From NCBI GenBank assembly GCA_024691325.1, contig JAILNR010000048.1, positions 62,001 through 126,000 of the forward strand: a stretch of 64,000 nt of DNA. The letters run 5' to 3'. This DNA comes from Saccharofermentans sp. (lineage in GTDB: Bacteria; Bacillota; Clostridia; Saccharofermentanales; Saccharofermentanaceae). The position numbers were made by a program, and so were the translations under genes. Below the pieces are notes generated by a model. That model was not told the origin of the DNA and did no database searches. It worked only from the letters and a program-made list of their open reading frames with translations. This document shows, one piece after another, positions 1-10,108 of this stretch. Position 1 is the stretch's first letter; every line of letters begins with the position of its first letter.

Positions 1-1
1 T

Positions 2-775
2 ATGCTCAAGGCCTTTATCGGCCGTGTATGTACAGGTCTTCGTGCCACATACTTCAAGCCCACTATCGTAGTTTGTGTTCCTTCGGTAATCACTCCCGTT
101 GAGCAGCAGGCCGTTGAGAATGCCTGCCGTCACGCAGGTGCGAAGGATGTATTCCTTATAAGAGAGCCTATAGCTGCTGCAATCGGTGCAGGTATCGATA
201 TCACAAAGGCAAGCGGTTCAATGGTAGTTGATATCGGAGGCGGTACGACAGATATCTCCGTTATCTCATTGTGCGAGCCTGTTGTTGATGCATCACTGAA
301 GGTTGCAGGCGATAAGTTTGATGAAGCAATCATCAAGCACGTAAGACGTAAGCATAATATCCTCATCGGTGAGAAGACGGCTGAGATGCTTAAGATACAG
401 ATCGGCTGTGCATACCCCAGAGATGAGGAGCTCACACTTGATGTAAGAGGAAGAAACCTTATCACAGGTCTTCCTGCAACAGTTACAGTATCATCTACCG
501 AGATGCTCGAGGCGCTCGAAGAGCCTGTATCATCTATCTTCGAAGCAGTTCACGTAGTTCTCGAGAAGACGCCTCCGGAATTGATGGCTGATATCTCACA
601 AAGAGGTATCGTAATGACGGGCGGCGGTGCATTGCTCTACGGTCTCGACCGTATGCTCGCAACAAAGATCGGTATCGATGTTTACATCGCTCAGGATCCT
701 ATCTCCTGCGTTGCTATCGGAACCGGTAAGGCGCTCGATATGATGGATAAGTTCGCAGCTTTGGGCGATCAGTAA
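2..775 (+). CDS. mreB: MreB/Mbl rod-shape-determining actin homologue (5' end cut by window)
   Basis: PTIVVCVPSVITPVEQQAVENACRHAGAKDVFLIREPIAAAIGAGI and VVDIGGGTTDISVISL actin-ATPase motifs; ORF begins at window edge. Confidence 0.93.
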   Translation: MLKAFIGRVCTGLRATYFKPTIVVCVPSVITPVEQQAVENACRHAGAKDVFLIREPIAAAIGAGIDITKASGSMVVDIGGGTTDISVISLCEPVVDASLKVAGDKFDEAIIKHVRRKHNILIGEKTAEMLKIQIGCAYPRDEELTLDVRGRNLITGLPATVTVSSTEMLEALEEPVSSIFEAVHVVLEKTPPELMADISQRGIVMTGGGALLYGLDRMLATKIGIDVYIAQDPISCVAIGTGKALDMMDKFAALGDQ

Positions 776-780
776 TTCTT

Positions 781-1686
781 TCAGACAAGATCGATAATCA
801 CAAGTTCAGGACGGTTGTATAACCTGGGAATCCGGGTCGATTCGCGCGCAAGACCGCGGGATACGATCATGGTTGTGTTATCAACCACATAAAGACCGCC
901 TGCGTATTCGGGGAACAGTCCCTGATTCGGAGCATAAAGACCATTTAATAATCCCGGAATTCTCCACTGACCGCCGTGCGCATGACCGCACAATGCGAGA
1001 TCATAATTGTGAGCCGCATATGTGTCTATATATTCAGGTCTGTGGGCAAGTATTATGTTATAAGACTGTGCATCAAGATCAAGATATGCATCGACGAACT
1101 GATCCTCTAAGATAAGATCCTCATCAACCAGATATCCGTCATAATCATCAACGCCTGCAAGACCTATTGAATTGCCGTTAATATCCAAAGACAAAACATC
1201 ACCTTGAAGCCTCGGGATACCCATATCTTCAAGTATCGACATCTGTTCATTATAACGGCCGACGCCTCCCCAGAATTCATGGTTTCCGGTTACATAATAA
1301 ACGGGGTATCTTCCGTTAATTCCCTGAAGGAAGTCCACGGTGTTCTCGTTACCTGATTTATCGTCGAAGATATCTCCGCCCAGAAGAATAATATCGGGAT
1401 TTTGTGAGTCGACCGCCTCTATCAATTCAGACTCGTGATCCCCGTATCTGCATGAATGAAGATCGGTAATAAGAGCGATGCGCACAGGCGTATCTATCTT
1501 GTCTGATTCGACAGTATAGTTCACGATCTTAAGCTTGTTGTAAAAGCCCGGAATGAAGAACAAAAGCAACAAGCCAATCACAACGGCTCTTCTTATTATC
1601 TGTTTACGCGTTAATTTAAATATCTTCATATTGACGATAATTATAACTAATGATAATATTTGCGCAAGGTTCAAAGACCTTAACAA
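781..1686 (-). CDS. Metallophosphoesterase, membrane-anchored (YkuE-like)
   Basis: N-terminal TM; motifs ITDLHSC, GGDIFDD, GNHEFW, GHAHGGQ. Confidence 0.88.
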   Translation of the reverse strand: MLRSLNLAQILSLVIIIVNMKIFKLTRKQIIRRAVVIGLLLLFFIPGFYNKLKIVNYTVESDKIDTPVRIALITDLHSCRYGDHESELIEAVDSQNPDIILLGGDIFDDKSGNENTVDFLQGINGRYPVYYVTGNHEFWGGVGRYNEQMSILEDMGIPRLQGDVLSLDINGNSIGLAGVDDYDGYLVDEDLILEDQFVDAYLDLDAQSYNIILAHRPEYIDTYAAHNYDLALCGHAHGGQWRIPGLLNGLYAPNQGLFPEYAGGLYVVDNTTMIVSRGLARESTRIPRLYNRPELVIIDLV

Positions 1687-1741
1687 ATTTCCCTATCGTT
1701 CATTGAGATAATTTTATCATCACGATTCAAATGAGGTATAC

Positions 1742-3634
1742 ATGTCAGAATTAGATTCTTTGATGTCAAAGTCAAAGGAAGACCTCGAGGCAATTGCTGC
1801 ACAATTTGGCGATTACACTCCTTCCGTAGCTAAGACAAAATCCAGAGAAGAACTGATCGCATCAATCACAAGAATGTCTGTAAGAGACGTTGTTGATGCG
1901 ATGGAAAAGAAGGACGCACCTGCACCCTCACAAGCACCCGCTTCCGAGCCTGTAAAGACAGAGCCTGAAAACAGCGAGTCAGCGCCGGATGCAAAAGAGG
2001 GTGAGGAAGAAGCCAAGCCCAAGAAGCGCACAGCAAAAATGAAGACTGAAAAGTCTGAGAAGACTGAGAAAGCTCCCAAAGCCCAGAAGTCCAAGAAGGC
2101 TCAAAAGGCTGAAGAATCAGAATCTTCTTCTGAAGATGGAGAGAATGCTTCAGAAGAAACAAAACCCAAGAAGAAGACAACACGTAAGACTAAGAAGAAG
2201 GCTGAGGATGAGAATCCTTCCGAACAGGTAAAGAAAGAGACTTCAAAAGAAGAGCCTCAGGCTCCTGCCGATAATAAGGCCGATAATAAGCCGGCTGAGG
2301 ATTCAGAGCAGAAGAAGGAAGCTTCAAAGGCTGAAAACACCTCCAAGAAGTCCAAGGGACGCCAGAAAAGAAGGATCGCGTTTGGTCCTGAGACCGGGAC
2401 ACACGAGATTGAGATCGATCCCAATGAAGAAGCAAAAGAAGAGAACGCAGAGCCCCAGGCTCCCGCTCAGCCCGAGATCCAGTACATCGAGATCGAGGGA
2501 ATACTCGAGATCGGCAGCGGCGATAACAAGAATGACTTTAACGGTTTTGTCCACAGGACAAACTACTTACCCGGTGAAGAGGATGCATATGTACCCGGCC
2601 AGATGATAAGAAGATTAGGTCTTCGCAAGGGTGACCACATCAAAGGTCTTGCAGTCGCTCCCCACGGTAAAGACAGATATGCTCCGCTTCGTAAAGTCCT
2701 TGAAGTAAACGGAATCGTTATTCCTGAAGACTCCGACTTCGAGATGATAAAGAAGCGTCCGAGATTTGAAAGCCTCACAGCTATCTATCCTGATTCAAGA
2801 CTGAAGCTTGAGACTAACAAGGAAGACCTGTCATGCAGGATCATCGATCTTTTCTGCCCTATCGGTAAAGGCCAGAGAGGTATGATCGTATCTCCTCCGA
2901 AGGCAGGTAAGACAGTACTTCTTAAGAAGGTTGCAAATGCAATCACCGCAAACAATCCCGAATGTAAAGTAATCGTGCTTCTGATCGACGAGCGTCCTGA
3001 GGAAGTTACGGATATGCAGCGTTCCATCAAGGGTGAGGTCGTCTATTCAACCTTCGACAAGCGTCCTGAAAACCACGTAAGAGTAACTGAGCTCGTTCTC
3101 GAAAGAGCAATGAGATTGGTTGAGCTCGGGCAGGATGTCGTTATCCTTCTCGACTCCATGACAAGACTTGCGCGTGCATACAACCTTACTATCAACCCTA
3201 CAGGAAGAACTCTCTCGGGTGGTCTCGATCCGGGTTCACTCTACGGACCTAAGAGATTCTTCGGTGCCGCTCGAAATATTGAGTTCGGAGGCTCCCTTAC
3301 CATCATCGCTTCCGCTTTGATAGAGACGGGCTCGCGAATGGATGAGGTTATTTTCGAGGAGTTTAAGGGCACAGGTAACATGGAAGTCGTACTCGACAGA
3401 AAGCTTGCCGACAGACGTGTTTACCCTGCGATTGCCGTTGATAAGTCCGGTACCCGCCGCGAGGATCTGCTTCTTACGGAAGAGCAGCTGTCTTCCGTAT
3501 GGCTTACACGTAAAGCTATCGCTGATGTTGATACTATCGCCGGAACGGAAGCCGTGCTAAACTTCTTAAAGAGAACGCCTGATAATGCAAGCTTTGTATT
3601 GTCGGCTAAGAAGTCGTTTGAAGTTAATAATTAA
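1742..3634 (+). CDS. rho: Transcription termination factor Rho with long Lys/Glu-rich N-terminal insertion
   Basis: [13 protein letters not shown] Walker [54 protein letters not shown]; low-complexity K/E/A region at about aa 58-240. Confidence 0.95.
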   Translation: MSELDSLMSKSKEDLEAIAAQFGDYTPSVAKTKSREELIASITRMSVRDVVDAMEKKDAPAPSQAPASEPVKTEPENSESAPDAKEGEEEAKPKKRTAKMKTEKSEKTEKAPKAQKSKKAQKAEESESSSEDGENASEETKPKKKTTRKTKKKAEDENPSEQVKKETSKEEPQAPADNKADNKPAEDSEQKKEASKAENTSKKSKGRQKRRIAFGPETGTHEIEIDPNEEAKEENAEPQAPAQPEIQYIEIEGILEIGSGDNKNDFNGFVHRTNYLPGEEDAYVPGQMIRRLGLRKGDHIKGLAVAPHGKDRYAPLRKVLEVNGIVIPEDSDFEMIKKRPRFESLTAIYPDSRLKLETNKEDLSCRIIDLFCPIGKGQRGMIVSPPKAGKTVLLKKVANAITANNPECKVIVLLIDERPEEVTDMQRSIKGEVVYSTFDKRPENHVRVTELVLERAMRLVELGQDVVILLDSMTRLARAYNLTINPTGRTLSGGLDPGSLYGPKRFFGAARNIEFGGSLTIIASALIETGSRMDEVIFEEFKGTGNMEVVLDRKLADRRVYPAIAVDKSGTRREDLLLTEEQLSSVWLTRKAIADVDTIAGTEAVLNFLKRTPDNASFVLSAKKSFEVNN

Positions 3635-3655
3635 TCTTTGGAGGAGGATTAAAAA

Positions 3656-3928
3656 ATGAGTGAGAACAATGTACCTGCTGAGTACAAGCCGATTGGTATG
3701 TGGGGATACTTCGGATATGAGATCCTTTTTGCTATCCCTGTAGTAGGATTGATCTGTTTGATCATCTTCGCATTCGCACCGAGGAACAAGAATCTTAAGA
3801 ATTTTGCAAGATCCAAGTTCTGTGTACTCATTCTTTCATTTGTTATCACGGTCGTGCTTATCGCCGTCGCTTTGGCAACAGGAGCTATCGAATCTTTATC
3901 TGATATCACAGAAGCCTTTGGCATGTGA
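3656..3928 (+). CDS. Small membrane protein (two predicted TM segments)
   Basis: 90-aa ORF with RBS ggaggagg and two hydrophobic stretches. Confidence 0.7.
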   Translation: MSENNVPAEYKPIGMWGYFGYEILFAIPVVGLICLIIFAFAPRNKNLKNFARSKFCVLILSFVITVVLIAVALATGAIESLSDITEAFGM

Positions 3929-3957
3929 TTGACAAAGCTGAATAAATAATATATTAT
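3929..3957 (+). promoter_or_regulatory. Sigma-A-type promoter for rpmE
   Basis: TTGACA (3929-3934), 17-bp spacer, TATTAT (3952-3957). Confidence 0.6.
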
Positions 3958-3977
3958 TACGCGGTTACATGAAATCC

Positions 3978-4012
3978 GATATGGCATACATGCGCTTGGT
4001 ATGCGCCGTATC
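3978..4012 (+). promoter_or_regulatory. Candidate ribosomal-protein L31 leader hairpin
   Basis: GATATGGCATAC / GTATGCGCCGTATC imperfect inverted repeat directly upstream of rpmE RBS. Confidence 0.4.
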
Positions 4013-4032
4013 TTTGATTACGAGGTGAAGAA

Positions 4033-4233
4033 ATGAAGACAGACATCCATCCCAAGACTTACAACGCTGTTGTAAAGTGTGCGTGTGGAGCTACATTCGA
4101 GACAATCTCTACAAAGCCTGAGATCAGCGTCGATATCTGCTCTAACTGCCATCCGTTCTACACAGGCAAGCAGAAGCTTGTTGATACAGGCGGAAGAATT
4201 GACAAGTTCAATAAGAGAATGGGAAGATCTTAA
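4033..4233 (+). CDS. rpmE: 50S ribosomal protein L31
   Basis: [64 protein letters not shown]. Confidence 0.97.
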   Translation: MKTDIHPKTYNAVVKCACGATFETISTKPEISVDICSNCHPFYTGKQKLVDTGGRIDKFNKRMGRS

Positions 4234-4248
4234 GAGAAACCCGAATGA

Positions 4249-4280
4249 GAACTGCCTTGAAACCAAGGCAGTTCTTTTTT
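4249..4280 (+). terminator. Rho-independent terminator after rpmE
   Basis: GAACTGCCTT-gaaacc-AAGGCAGTTC followed by TTTTTT. Confidence 0.85.
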
Positions 4281-4323
4281 ACAATACTTAAAGTATTATT
4301 TAATTAGAAACCGGTAAAGTTAT

Positions 4324-5307
4324 ATGTCAGAAGTAAAACCTGAAATCAAGAAGACGACCATCGGAGGTCAGGCTCTCATCGAGGGCATCATGATGGTCGG
4401 TCCCAACCGCTCCTCCATCGCCGTACGTAAGGGCGACGGTACTATCCATGTCGAAGAGGTAGGACAGAGCGAGAGGGTAACCTTCTTTGAGACGGTTCCT
4501 TTTATAAGGGGCTGCATCAGATTCTATAAGATGCTCGTTAAGGGTACGGATGCGCTCATGAAGTCAGCCGACCTGTCGGAGGAGGGTTCTCCCAAGCCCG
4601 CGGAAGAGGAAGGCAAGAAGCCTTCGGCTCTCGACCAGTATATGACGAAGCACTATAACCTCATGGTTACATTGTCTGCGATCCTCGGAATCCTTTTGAG
4701 TGTCGGACTGTTTATCCTTTTGCCCTGGCTTATCGTGTTCCTCGCGACCAAGATCATGGGCAGCGCTCTTGCCGATACACGCTGGATGCAGATCGTTCTT
4801 AACCTCGCAGAAGGTGTTTTAAGAATGATCATCTTCTTCCTGTACCTTAAGTTCTCTTCGAAGATCGAGGGCATTGACCGCGTCTGGAAGTACCACGGCG
4901 CCGAGCATAAGACTATCGCCTGCTATGAGGCGGGTGAGCCTTTGACAGTCGAGAATATCCTTAAGTATCCGAGATTCCACCCCAGATGCGGAACATCATT
5001 CATGTTCCTTGTCCTTGCCATATCGATCCTCATCTATACGGTTGCAGGTATCCTGATCGGCGACAGGGGATTCCTCATAAGTGCAGTAACAAGGATTATT
5101 CTTATCCCGATCATCTGCGGTATCTCCTTCGAGATTTTAAGATTCGTCGGAAGACACGATAAGAACCTTATCTGCCGCGGTTTAAGCAAGCCCGGCCTGT
5201 GGCTTCAGAAGATCACTACGGCTGAGCCTGATGCTCCTATCGTAGAGGTTGCGATAGCTGCCATGCAGGCGGTCATCCCCGAGGATGCGGACGCGGATGT
5301 CTGGTGA
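4324..5307 (+). CDS. DUF1385 (YqhQ-like) membrane protein
   Basis: TTIGGQALIEGIMMVGP, WKYHGAEHKTIACYEAGEPLTVEN, HPRCGTSFMFLVL. Confidence 0.9.
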   Translation: MSEVKPEIKKTTIGGQALIEGIMMVGPNRSSIAVRKGDGTIHVEEVGQSERVTFFETVPFIRGCIRFYKMLVKGTDALMKSADLSEEGSPKPAEEEGKKPSALDQYMTKHYNLMVTLSAILGILLSVGLFILLPWLIVFLATKIMGSALADTRWMQIVLNLAEGVLRMIIFFLYLKFSSKIEGIDRVWKYHGAEHKTIACYEAGEPLTVENILKYPRFHPRCGTSFMFLVLAISILIYTVAGILIGDRGFLISAVTRIILIPIICGISFEILRFVGRHDKNLICRGLSKPGLWLQKITTAEPDAPIVEVAIAAMQAVIPEDADADVW

Positions 5308-6160
5308 CACCAAAAAAGCATTTAAGATATTAACCGAAGCGGGCATCGGATCAGAAGATGCCCGTTTTGATATAAGTTTGATTTTTTCCTACTTAGGTGA
5401 CGATGATAAGGCTTTCGATGAGGCCATAGCAAAGCGCGCTGCCGGTGTGCCTGTGGCTTACATCTTGGGAAAGCAGGCTTTCTATAAGGAAGAGTACAAG
5501 GTTACGGCTGACTGCCTGATTCCCAGGGCTGATACCGAGCTTTTGGTGGAGGCGGCTCTTCGTTCCTGTGCGGCCTTAAGTTTTGCTGCAGGCAGCGTAT
5601 CCGACATTCCCGAGAGGCAGATTACGGGATCCCCCCGCATACTCGACCTTTGCACCGGAACCGGGTGCGTCGGCATCTCGGTCTATAACTCTTTGCTTCC
5701 CAAGTACCCTCAAGCCGAGGTCATAATCTCTGACATCTCGGACAAGGCTTTGGCAGTCGCACGCGAGAATATCGCTTCCCAGGCAGCGGCTCCTGCGGGA
5801 ATTAAAGCGGTAAAACTCGACGCGCTTACAGGGGAGTGTGAGGAGGATATCGGCACCTTCGATGTCATCACGGCGAACCCTCCTTACATCAATTCGGCCG
5901 ACATGTTAAAGCTTGACGACAGCGTAAAATTACATGAACCGCACCTTGCGTTAGAAGGCGGTGAAGACGGTCTTAAGTTCTATCCCGCGATAGCTTTTTC
6001 CGCCCGTAAACTTCTTAAAGAAGGCGGGGTTTTGATAGTTGAGCACGGCTACGACCAGGGAAAGACGGTCCCGCAAACCCTTGTAAATGCTGGGTTTAAC
6101 AATGTTAAAGTGTTAAAAGACTATGGTGGAAACGACAGAGTGACATACGGGGAGATCTGA
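5285..6160 (+). CDS. prmC: Peptide chain release factor N(5)-glutamine methyltransferase
   Basis: PVAYILGKQAFYKEEYKVTADCLIPRADTELLVEAAL, ILDLCTGTGCVGISV, FDVITANPPYI. Confidence 0.93.
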   Translation: MRTRMSGDTKKAFKILTEAGIGSEDARFDISLIFSYLGDDDKAFDEAIAKRAAGVPVAYILGKQAFYKEEYKVTADCLIPRADTELLVEAALRSCAALSFAAGSVSDIPERQITGSPRILDLCTGTGCVGISVYNSLLPKYPQAEVIISDISDKALAVARENIASQAAAPAGIKAVKLDALTGECEEDIGTFDVITANPPYINSADMLKLDDSVKLHEPHLALEGGEDGLKFYPAIAFSARKLLKEGGVLIVEHGYDQGKTVPQTLVNAGFNNVKVLKDYGGNDRVTYGEI

Positions 6161-6161
6161 C

Positions 6162-6371
6162 ATGCCTTCAAAGTTTTTCTTGTACAAATATGAGGTCGGC
6201 GACATCGTCAAAATGAAGAAGAAGCACCCTTGCGGAAGTTACGAGTGGACACTTACCCGCGTCGGCGCAGACTGCAAAATGACATGCAACACATGCGGAA
6301 GATTAGCGGTCATGACGAGACCTCAGCTAGAGAAATCCACAGTCGAGGTAAGAAAGCCCGAAGGGTCATAG
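6162..6371 (+). CDS. DUF951 domain protein
   Basis: YEVGDIVKMKKKHPCGSYEWTLTRVGADCKMTCNTCGRLAVMTRPQLEK. Confidence 0.85.
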   Translation: MPSKFFLYKYEVGDIVKMKKKHPCGSYEWTLTRVGADCKMTCNTCGRLAVMTRPQLEKSTVEVRKPEGS

Positions 6372-6461
6372 TTTACAAATAGTTAATGCGATAATAATAC
6401 ACGTGTTTTTCCGTGCCTCTATAATTTTATTATTGAGTTCTTTCAAAGAATAACAGGAGGC

Positions 6462-8675
6462 ATGATTATGATTAGTGCAAAAACTGTCTCAAAGAAAGAC
6501 ATAAGTATCATAGCTTTGCTTATAAGCATCGCCATGATCTTCATCATGATTCCTCAGGGCGTCGTCAGAGCTGACGGCGGAAGCTGCGGCCCCGGACTGA
6601 CCTGGAGCTTCAGCGGAGGTGTACTTACCATCTCAGGTTCAGGTGACATGTACGACTATCCCGAGCATCTTCACGGTCCCGATTCGGGCAACGAGCTCGC
6701 GCAGCCGTGGTTTCACTTAAAGCCCTCAATCACATCCATCGTTATCAACGAAGGCGTAACCTCCATCGGTGCAGGTGCATTCTGGGGCTGCAATGCCTTA
6801 ACATCAGTTTCTATCCCGGGTTCTGTCCAAAGAATCGGATTCGCGGCTTTCGCTGATGATGCGGCATTAGGCAGCGTAACCATTCCGAACGGAATCATCG
6901 GCGAGTCCGCTTTCATAAGATGCAGAGGTCTTCGCACGGTAACGATCGGCCCCGGTGTTACGGCATCCGGAATCAGCGCTTTCGAGAGCTGCACAGGTCT
7001 TAACGGCGTGTACATAAGTGATGTCGCAGCGTGGTGCAGGATCTACTTTGGCGGCAACAAGGCAAGCCCGCTCGAGTATGCTCACAACCTCTATCTTAAC
7101 GGCGCTCTTATTACGAATCTCACGATCCCGGGCGGCGTAACGAAGGTAGGCGACTACGCTTTCGAGCACTGCTACTCGATCACTTCCGTCACTATCCCCG
7201 AAGGATGCACAACGATAGGTGAGTACGCATTTAACAACTGCCGGAACATCACGACGGCCTCGCTTCCTAACTCACTTACGACTATCGGAAGCTTCGCATT
7301 TGCTTCATGTGCGCAGATGCACACGGGTATTCCTGCGGGTGTTTCCTACATCGGTGAGCGTGCCTTCAACGGTGCACCTTTGACATCGAATATCGTGGTC
7401 AATCAGGGCGTTATCGGAGAGAGGGCTTTCAATGCCTGCGGTTCTGTTATGGACCTCACGATCGGCGCGGGTGTAACTTACATCGGCTCGAATGCTTTTA
7501 ACGAGATGGGCGGACTTCGCAACATCCACTACGGAAGCACACAGGCAAACTGGAACACACTTGCTGCTAATTCCGGTTACAACAAGGTCGTTACTTATCC
7601 TTACTGGAGAGGCATCACATTCGGTTCTGCCGGCGCCTCGATCACACCTAACAGAAGCACAGTAAACTTCGGCGGAATAACATGGGATGTTCTTTCCGTA
7701 TCAGGCGGCAACGCGCTTCTTATCACTCACGATGTAATCGCATTCAAGATGTTTACTCCCAACTACTCAAGCCGCGGAAGCATGAATACAGGCTGGGAGG
7801 GAAGTGCATTAAGAGGCTGGCTTAACGGTGAGTGGATCAACACGATCCCTGCTGACCAGCAGGCTCTCATCGTACCCACATCGATCTCGACCCCGGCTAA
7901 CTCGAGGTTCGGCACAGTCGGTGCAAACGGCGGTGCGGTAACAGACCGTGTATTCGTCTTAAGTGTTGAGGAAGCAAACCAGTATTTCGCAAATGACCAG
8001 CAAAGAACGGCTGTCGCAACTGATGCCGCACTTGCAAGTGTAGGTGCAGGCCGTAACGGTTCTGCTCAAAGCGATCCTACAACGGGCAACACATACTGGT
8101 GGTTAAGGTCACCCGGTATGTTCCCGTACAGCACGGCTTATGTTAACTACACAGGTTCCGTAAGGCTTGACGGTGTCGAGTCTCCCACAGGTTCTTTGAT
8201 CGGAGTCAGACCTTGCGTATGGGTCAATGCGGGGGCATTGGGAATCACCGGAACATCAGGCGCATCTGCAGCTCCCGCACCTGCCGCGTCAGGCGCGAAC
8301 GTTGAGCAGATCAGTGCTTTTGTCGACAGGCTCTATGCACAGTTCCTGGGAAGATCTGCTGACGATGCGGGACGCCAGTACTGGGTAAACCAGATCCTTA
8401 ACGGAATGTCAGCCGTTGATGTATCAGCAGGATTCGTATTCTCGAATGAGCTTCGTGACATGCATCTGTCGAACGAGGAATTCGTAAGAAGAGCTTATAC
8501 TGTTTACCTTAACAGAACTCCTGATCCTGCAGGCATTTCTTACTGGGTAGGACTTCTCGAGCGCGGCAATGACTATGGATGCATCATCCACGGCTTCGGT
8601 GAGTCCCAGGAGTTTACGGGTATCTGTAACTCTTACGGAGTAACGAGAGGCAATTACCCTTACACCAACAGGTAA
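6462..8675 (+). CDS. Secreted BspA-like leucine-rich-repeat protein with DUF6273-like and C-terminal DUF4214-like domains
   Basis: Signal peptide; repeated SVTIPEGCTTIGEYAFNNC-type LRR_5 units; WWLRSPG...VRPCVWV; FVDRLYAQFLGRSADDAGRQYWVNQI. Confidence 0.85.
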   Translation: MIMISAKTVSKKDISIIALLISIAMIFIMIPQGVVRADGGSCGPGLTWSFSGGVLTISGSGDMYDYPEHLHGPDSGNELAQPWFHLKPSITSIVINEGVTSIGAGAFWGCNALTSVSIPGSVQRIGFAAFADDAALGSVTIPNGIIGESAFIRCRGLRTVTIGPGVTASGISAFESCTGLNGVYISDVAAWCRIYFGGNKASPLEYAHNLYLNGALITNLTIPGGVTKVGDYAFEHCYSITSVTIPEGCTTIGEYAFNNCRNITTASLPNSLTTIGSFAFASCAQMHTGIPAGVSYIGERAFNGAPLTSNIVVNQGVIGERAFNACGSVMDLTIGAGVTYIGSNAFNEMGGLRNIHYGSTQANWNTLAANSGYNKVVTYPYWRGITFGSAGASITPNRSTVNFGGITWDVLSVSGGNALLITHDVIAFKMFTPNYSSRGSMNTGWEGSALRGWLNGEWINTIPADQQALIVPTSISTPANSRFGTVGANGGAVTDRVFVLSVEEANQYFANDQQRTAVATDAALASVGAGRNGSAQSDPTTGNTYWWLRSPGMFPYSTAYVNYTGSVRLDGVESPTGSLIGVRPCVWVNAGALGITGTSGASAAPAPAASGANVEQISAFVDRLYAQFLGRSADDAGRQYWVNQILNGMSAVDVSAGFVFSNELRDMHLSNEEFVRRAYTVYLNRTPDPAGISYWVGLLERGNDYGCIIHGFGESQEFTGICNSYGVTRGNYPYTNR

Positions 8676-8678
8676 GGA

Positions 8679-9530
8679 TCAGATAATCTCGGTAGACTGC
8701 GAAACGCAGATCCTTCTGCCGTCGTTATCTTCAAAGACGAACTGTCTGTTTGACAGTTCGTTTTTTGATTCCTTCGCATCCTTTAATTCTTCGATGATCT
8801 TCACGCCTGCTGACTTTAACTCGTGGTAAAGAAGCATCGGCTCGGAAGCGTAGATTATAAGCTCGTACATGACGGGAGATGCGATCCTTACGGGGCTTTC
8901 GACCAGAGCGATTATGATGTTATCCCTTACAAGTCTTATGTGGGGCATCTTCTCGTCGTTTAAGTGCGTTGCCTTAAAGCCTAAGTTGTTCTCATAGAAC
9001 ACAGCTGTCTTAAGAGGATCCGTGCAGGCAAACACCGTCGCCTGTGCGTTCATAAGGTGAAGCTTGCCGTTTCCTTCCTCTTTTTCCTCCTGCCCGGGAA
9101 CCTGCTCGGGCTGCTTTGTTCCTGAGTTATATGAGAAACCCAGAAGCGGAGTCGCGAAGACCTTCTCATGCTCTGACAAAGAGTCCATCATCTTGTGCCT
9201 TCTCATGATCTCCTCCGTGGAGGGAAGATCCGGAAGAACCCTTAAGCACTCGACTTTCTCGAGGTAATCTGCGAGGTTTAGTAACCTGATATAAAGCGGC
9301 GTTATCTCCTTGGCATTATCGGGAAGCTCCGAGACGGGTGTACCGTTTAAAGCCATCAGTGCGTAGGAGGAAGCCTGCGGCGGCAGCGAGGCGAAAAGCT
9401 TATTTATAAAAGACAGCTCGTCTGCACAGTTATCCGATACTCCTCCCTTGTTTATCTGTTCTTCGAACATGTCGAACAATTTGTTAATATCATGTTCGGG
9501 ATAGTTTTTACCAAGCATGTATGACCTCAC
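8679..9530 (-). CDS. VOC/glyoxalase-superfamily domain protein
   Basis: C-terminal ATVFACTDPLKTAVFYENNLGFKATHLNDEKMPHIRLVRDN...; RQFVFEDNDGRRICVSQ. Confidence 0.65.
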   Translation of the reverse strand: MRSYMLGKNYPEHDINKLFDMFEEQINKGGVSDNCADELSFINKLFASLPPQASSYALMALNGTPVSELPDNAKEITPLYIRLLNLADYLEKVECLRVLPDLPSTEEIMRRHKMMDSLSEHEKVFATPLLGFSYNSGTKQPEQVPGQEEKEEGNGKLHLMNAQATVFACTDPLKTAVFYENNLGFKATHLNDEKMPHIRLVRDNIIIALVESPVRIASPVMYELIIYASEPMLLYHELKSAGVKIIEELKDAKESKNELSNRQFVFEDNDGRRICVSQSTEII

Positions 9531-9612
9531 GGTGTAGTTTTTTGTTAAATTATAACATCACCCGTTAATTGAATAATGCTCAGTATAAGAAGATAATTAG
9601 TTTCTGAAGATT

Positions 9613-10092
9613 ATGGCGGGTATTAAGAAGACAAATGCGATGAGAATGCTCGATAAGGATAAGATCCCTTACGAAGCAATGGAGTACGAGTACGACGAGA
9701 ATGATCTCGATGGTCATCACGTCGCGGAGTTCTTCGGCATTCCCTATGAGGAAGTTTTTAAGACACTGACAGCAGTAACTGATTCGGGTGAGTACCTTGT
9801 TTTCTGTCTGTCGGTCGATGATGAACTCGACCTTAAGAAGGCCGCATCTTTGGCAGGAGTAAAGCGCGTTGAGTTGATCCACGTTAAGGATCTTCTCAAG
9901 GTGACCGGATATATAAGAGGGGGATGTTCCCCGATAGGAATGAAGAAGAAATACAGAACGTTCATCGACGAGATGATCGAACTGGTAGATACGGTCCACG
10001 TAAGCGGCGGTCAGCGCGGTCTTCAGTTAAAACTTAAGCCTTCTGATCTTATAAGCTACACTGAAGCGACGGTCGGACCTATTACATTTTGA
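9613..10092 (+). CDS. ybaK: Cys-tRNA(Pro)/YbaK-type aminoacyl-tRNA deacylase
   Basis: TNAMRMLDKDKIPYEAMEYEYDEND, EEVFKTLTAV, GYIRGGCSPIGMKKKYRTFIDE. Confidence 0.9.
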   Translation: MAGIKKTNAMRMLDKDKIPYEAMEYEYDENDLDGHHVAEFFGIPYEEVFKTLTAVTDSGEYLVFCLSVDDELDLKKAASLAGVKRVELIHVKDLLKVTGYIRGGCSPIGMKKKYRTFIDEMIELVDTVHVSGGQRGLQLKLKPSDLISYTEATVGPITF

Positions 10093-10108
10093 GAGGGCGT
10101 GGATTTAC

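Noticed and set aside
873-1115. 80-aa + strand ORF
   Set aside because: Antisense to the metallophosphoesterase gene; no RBS or domain.
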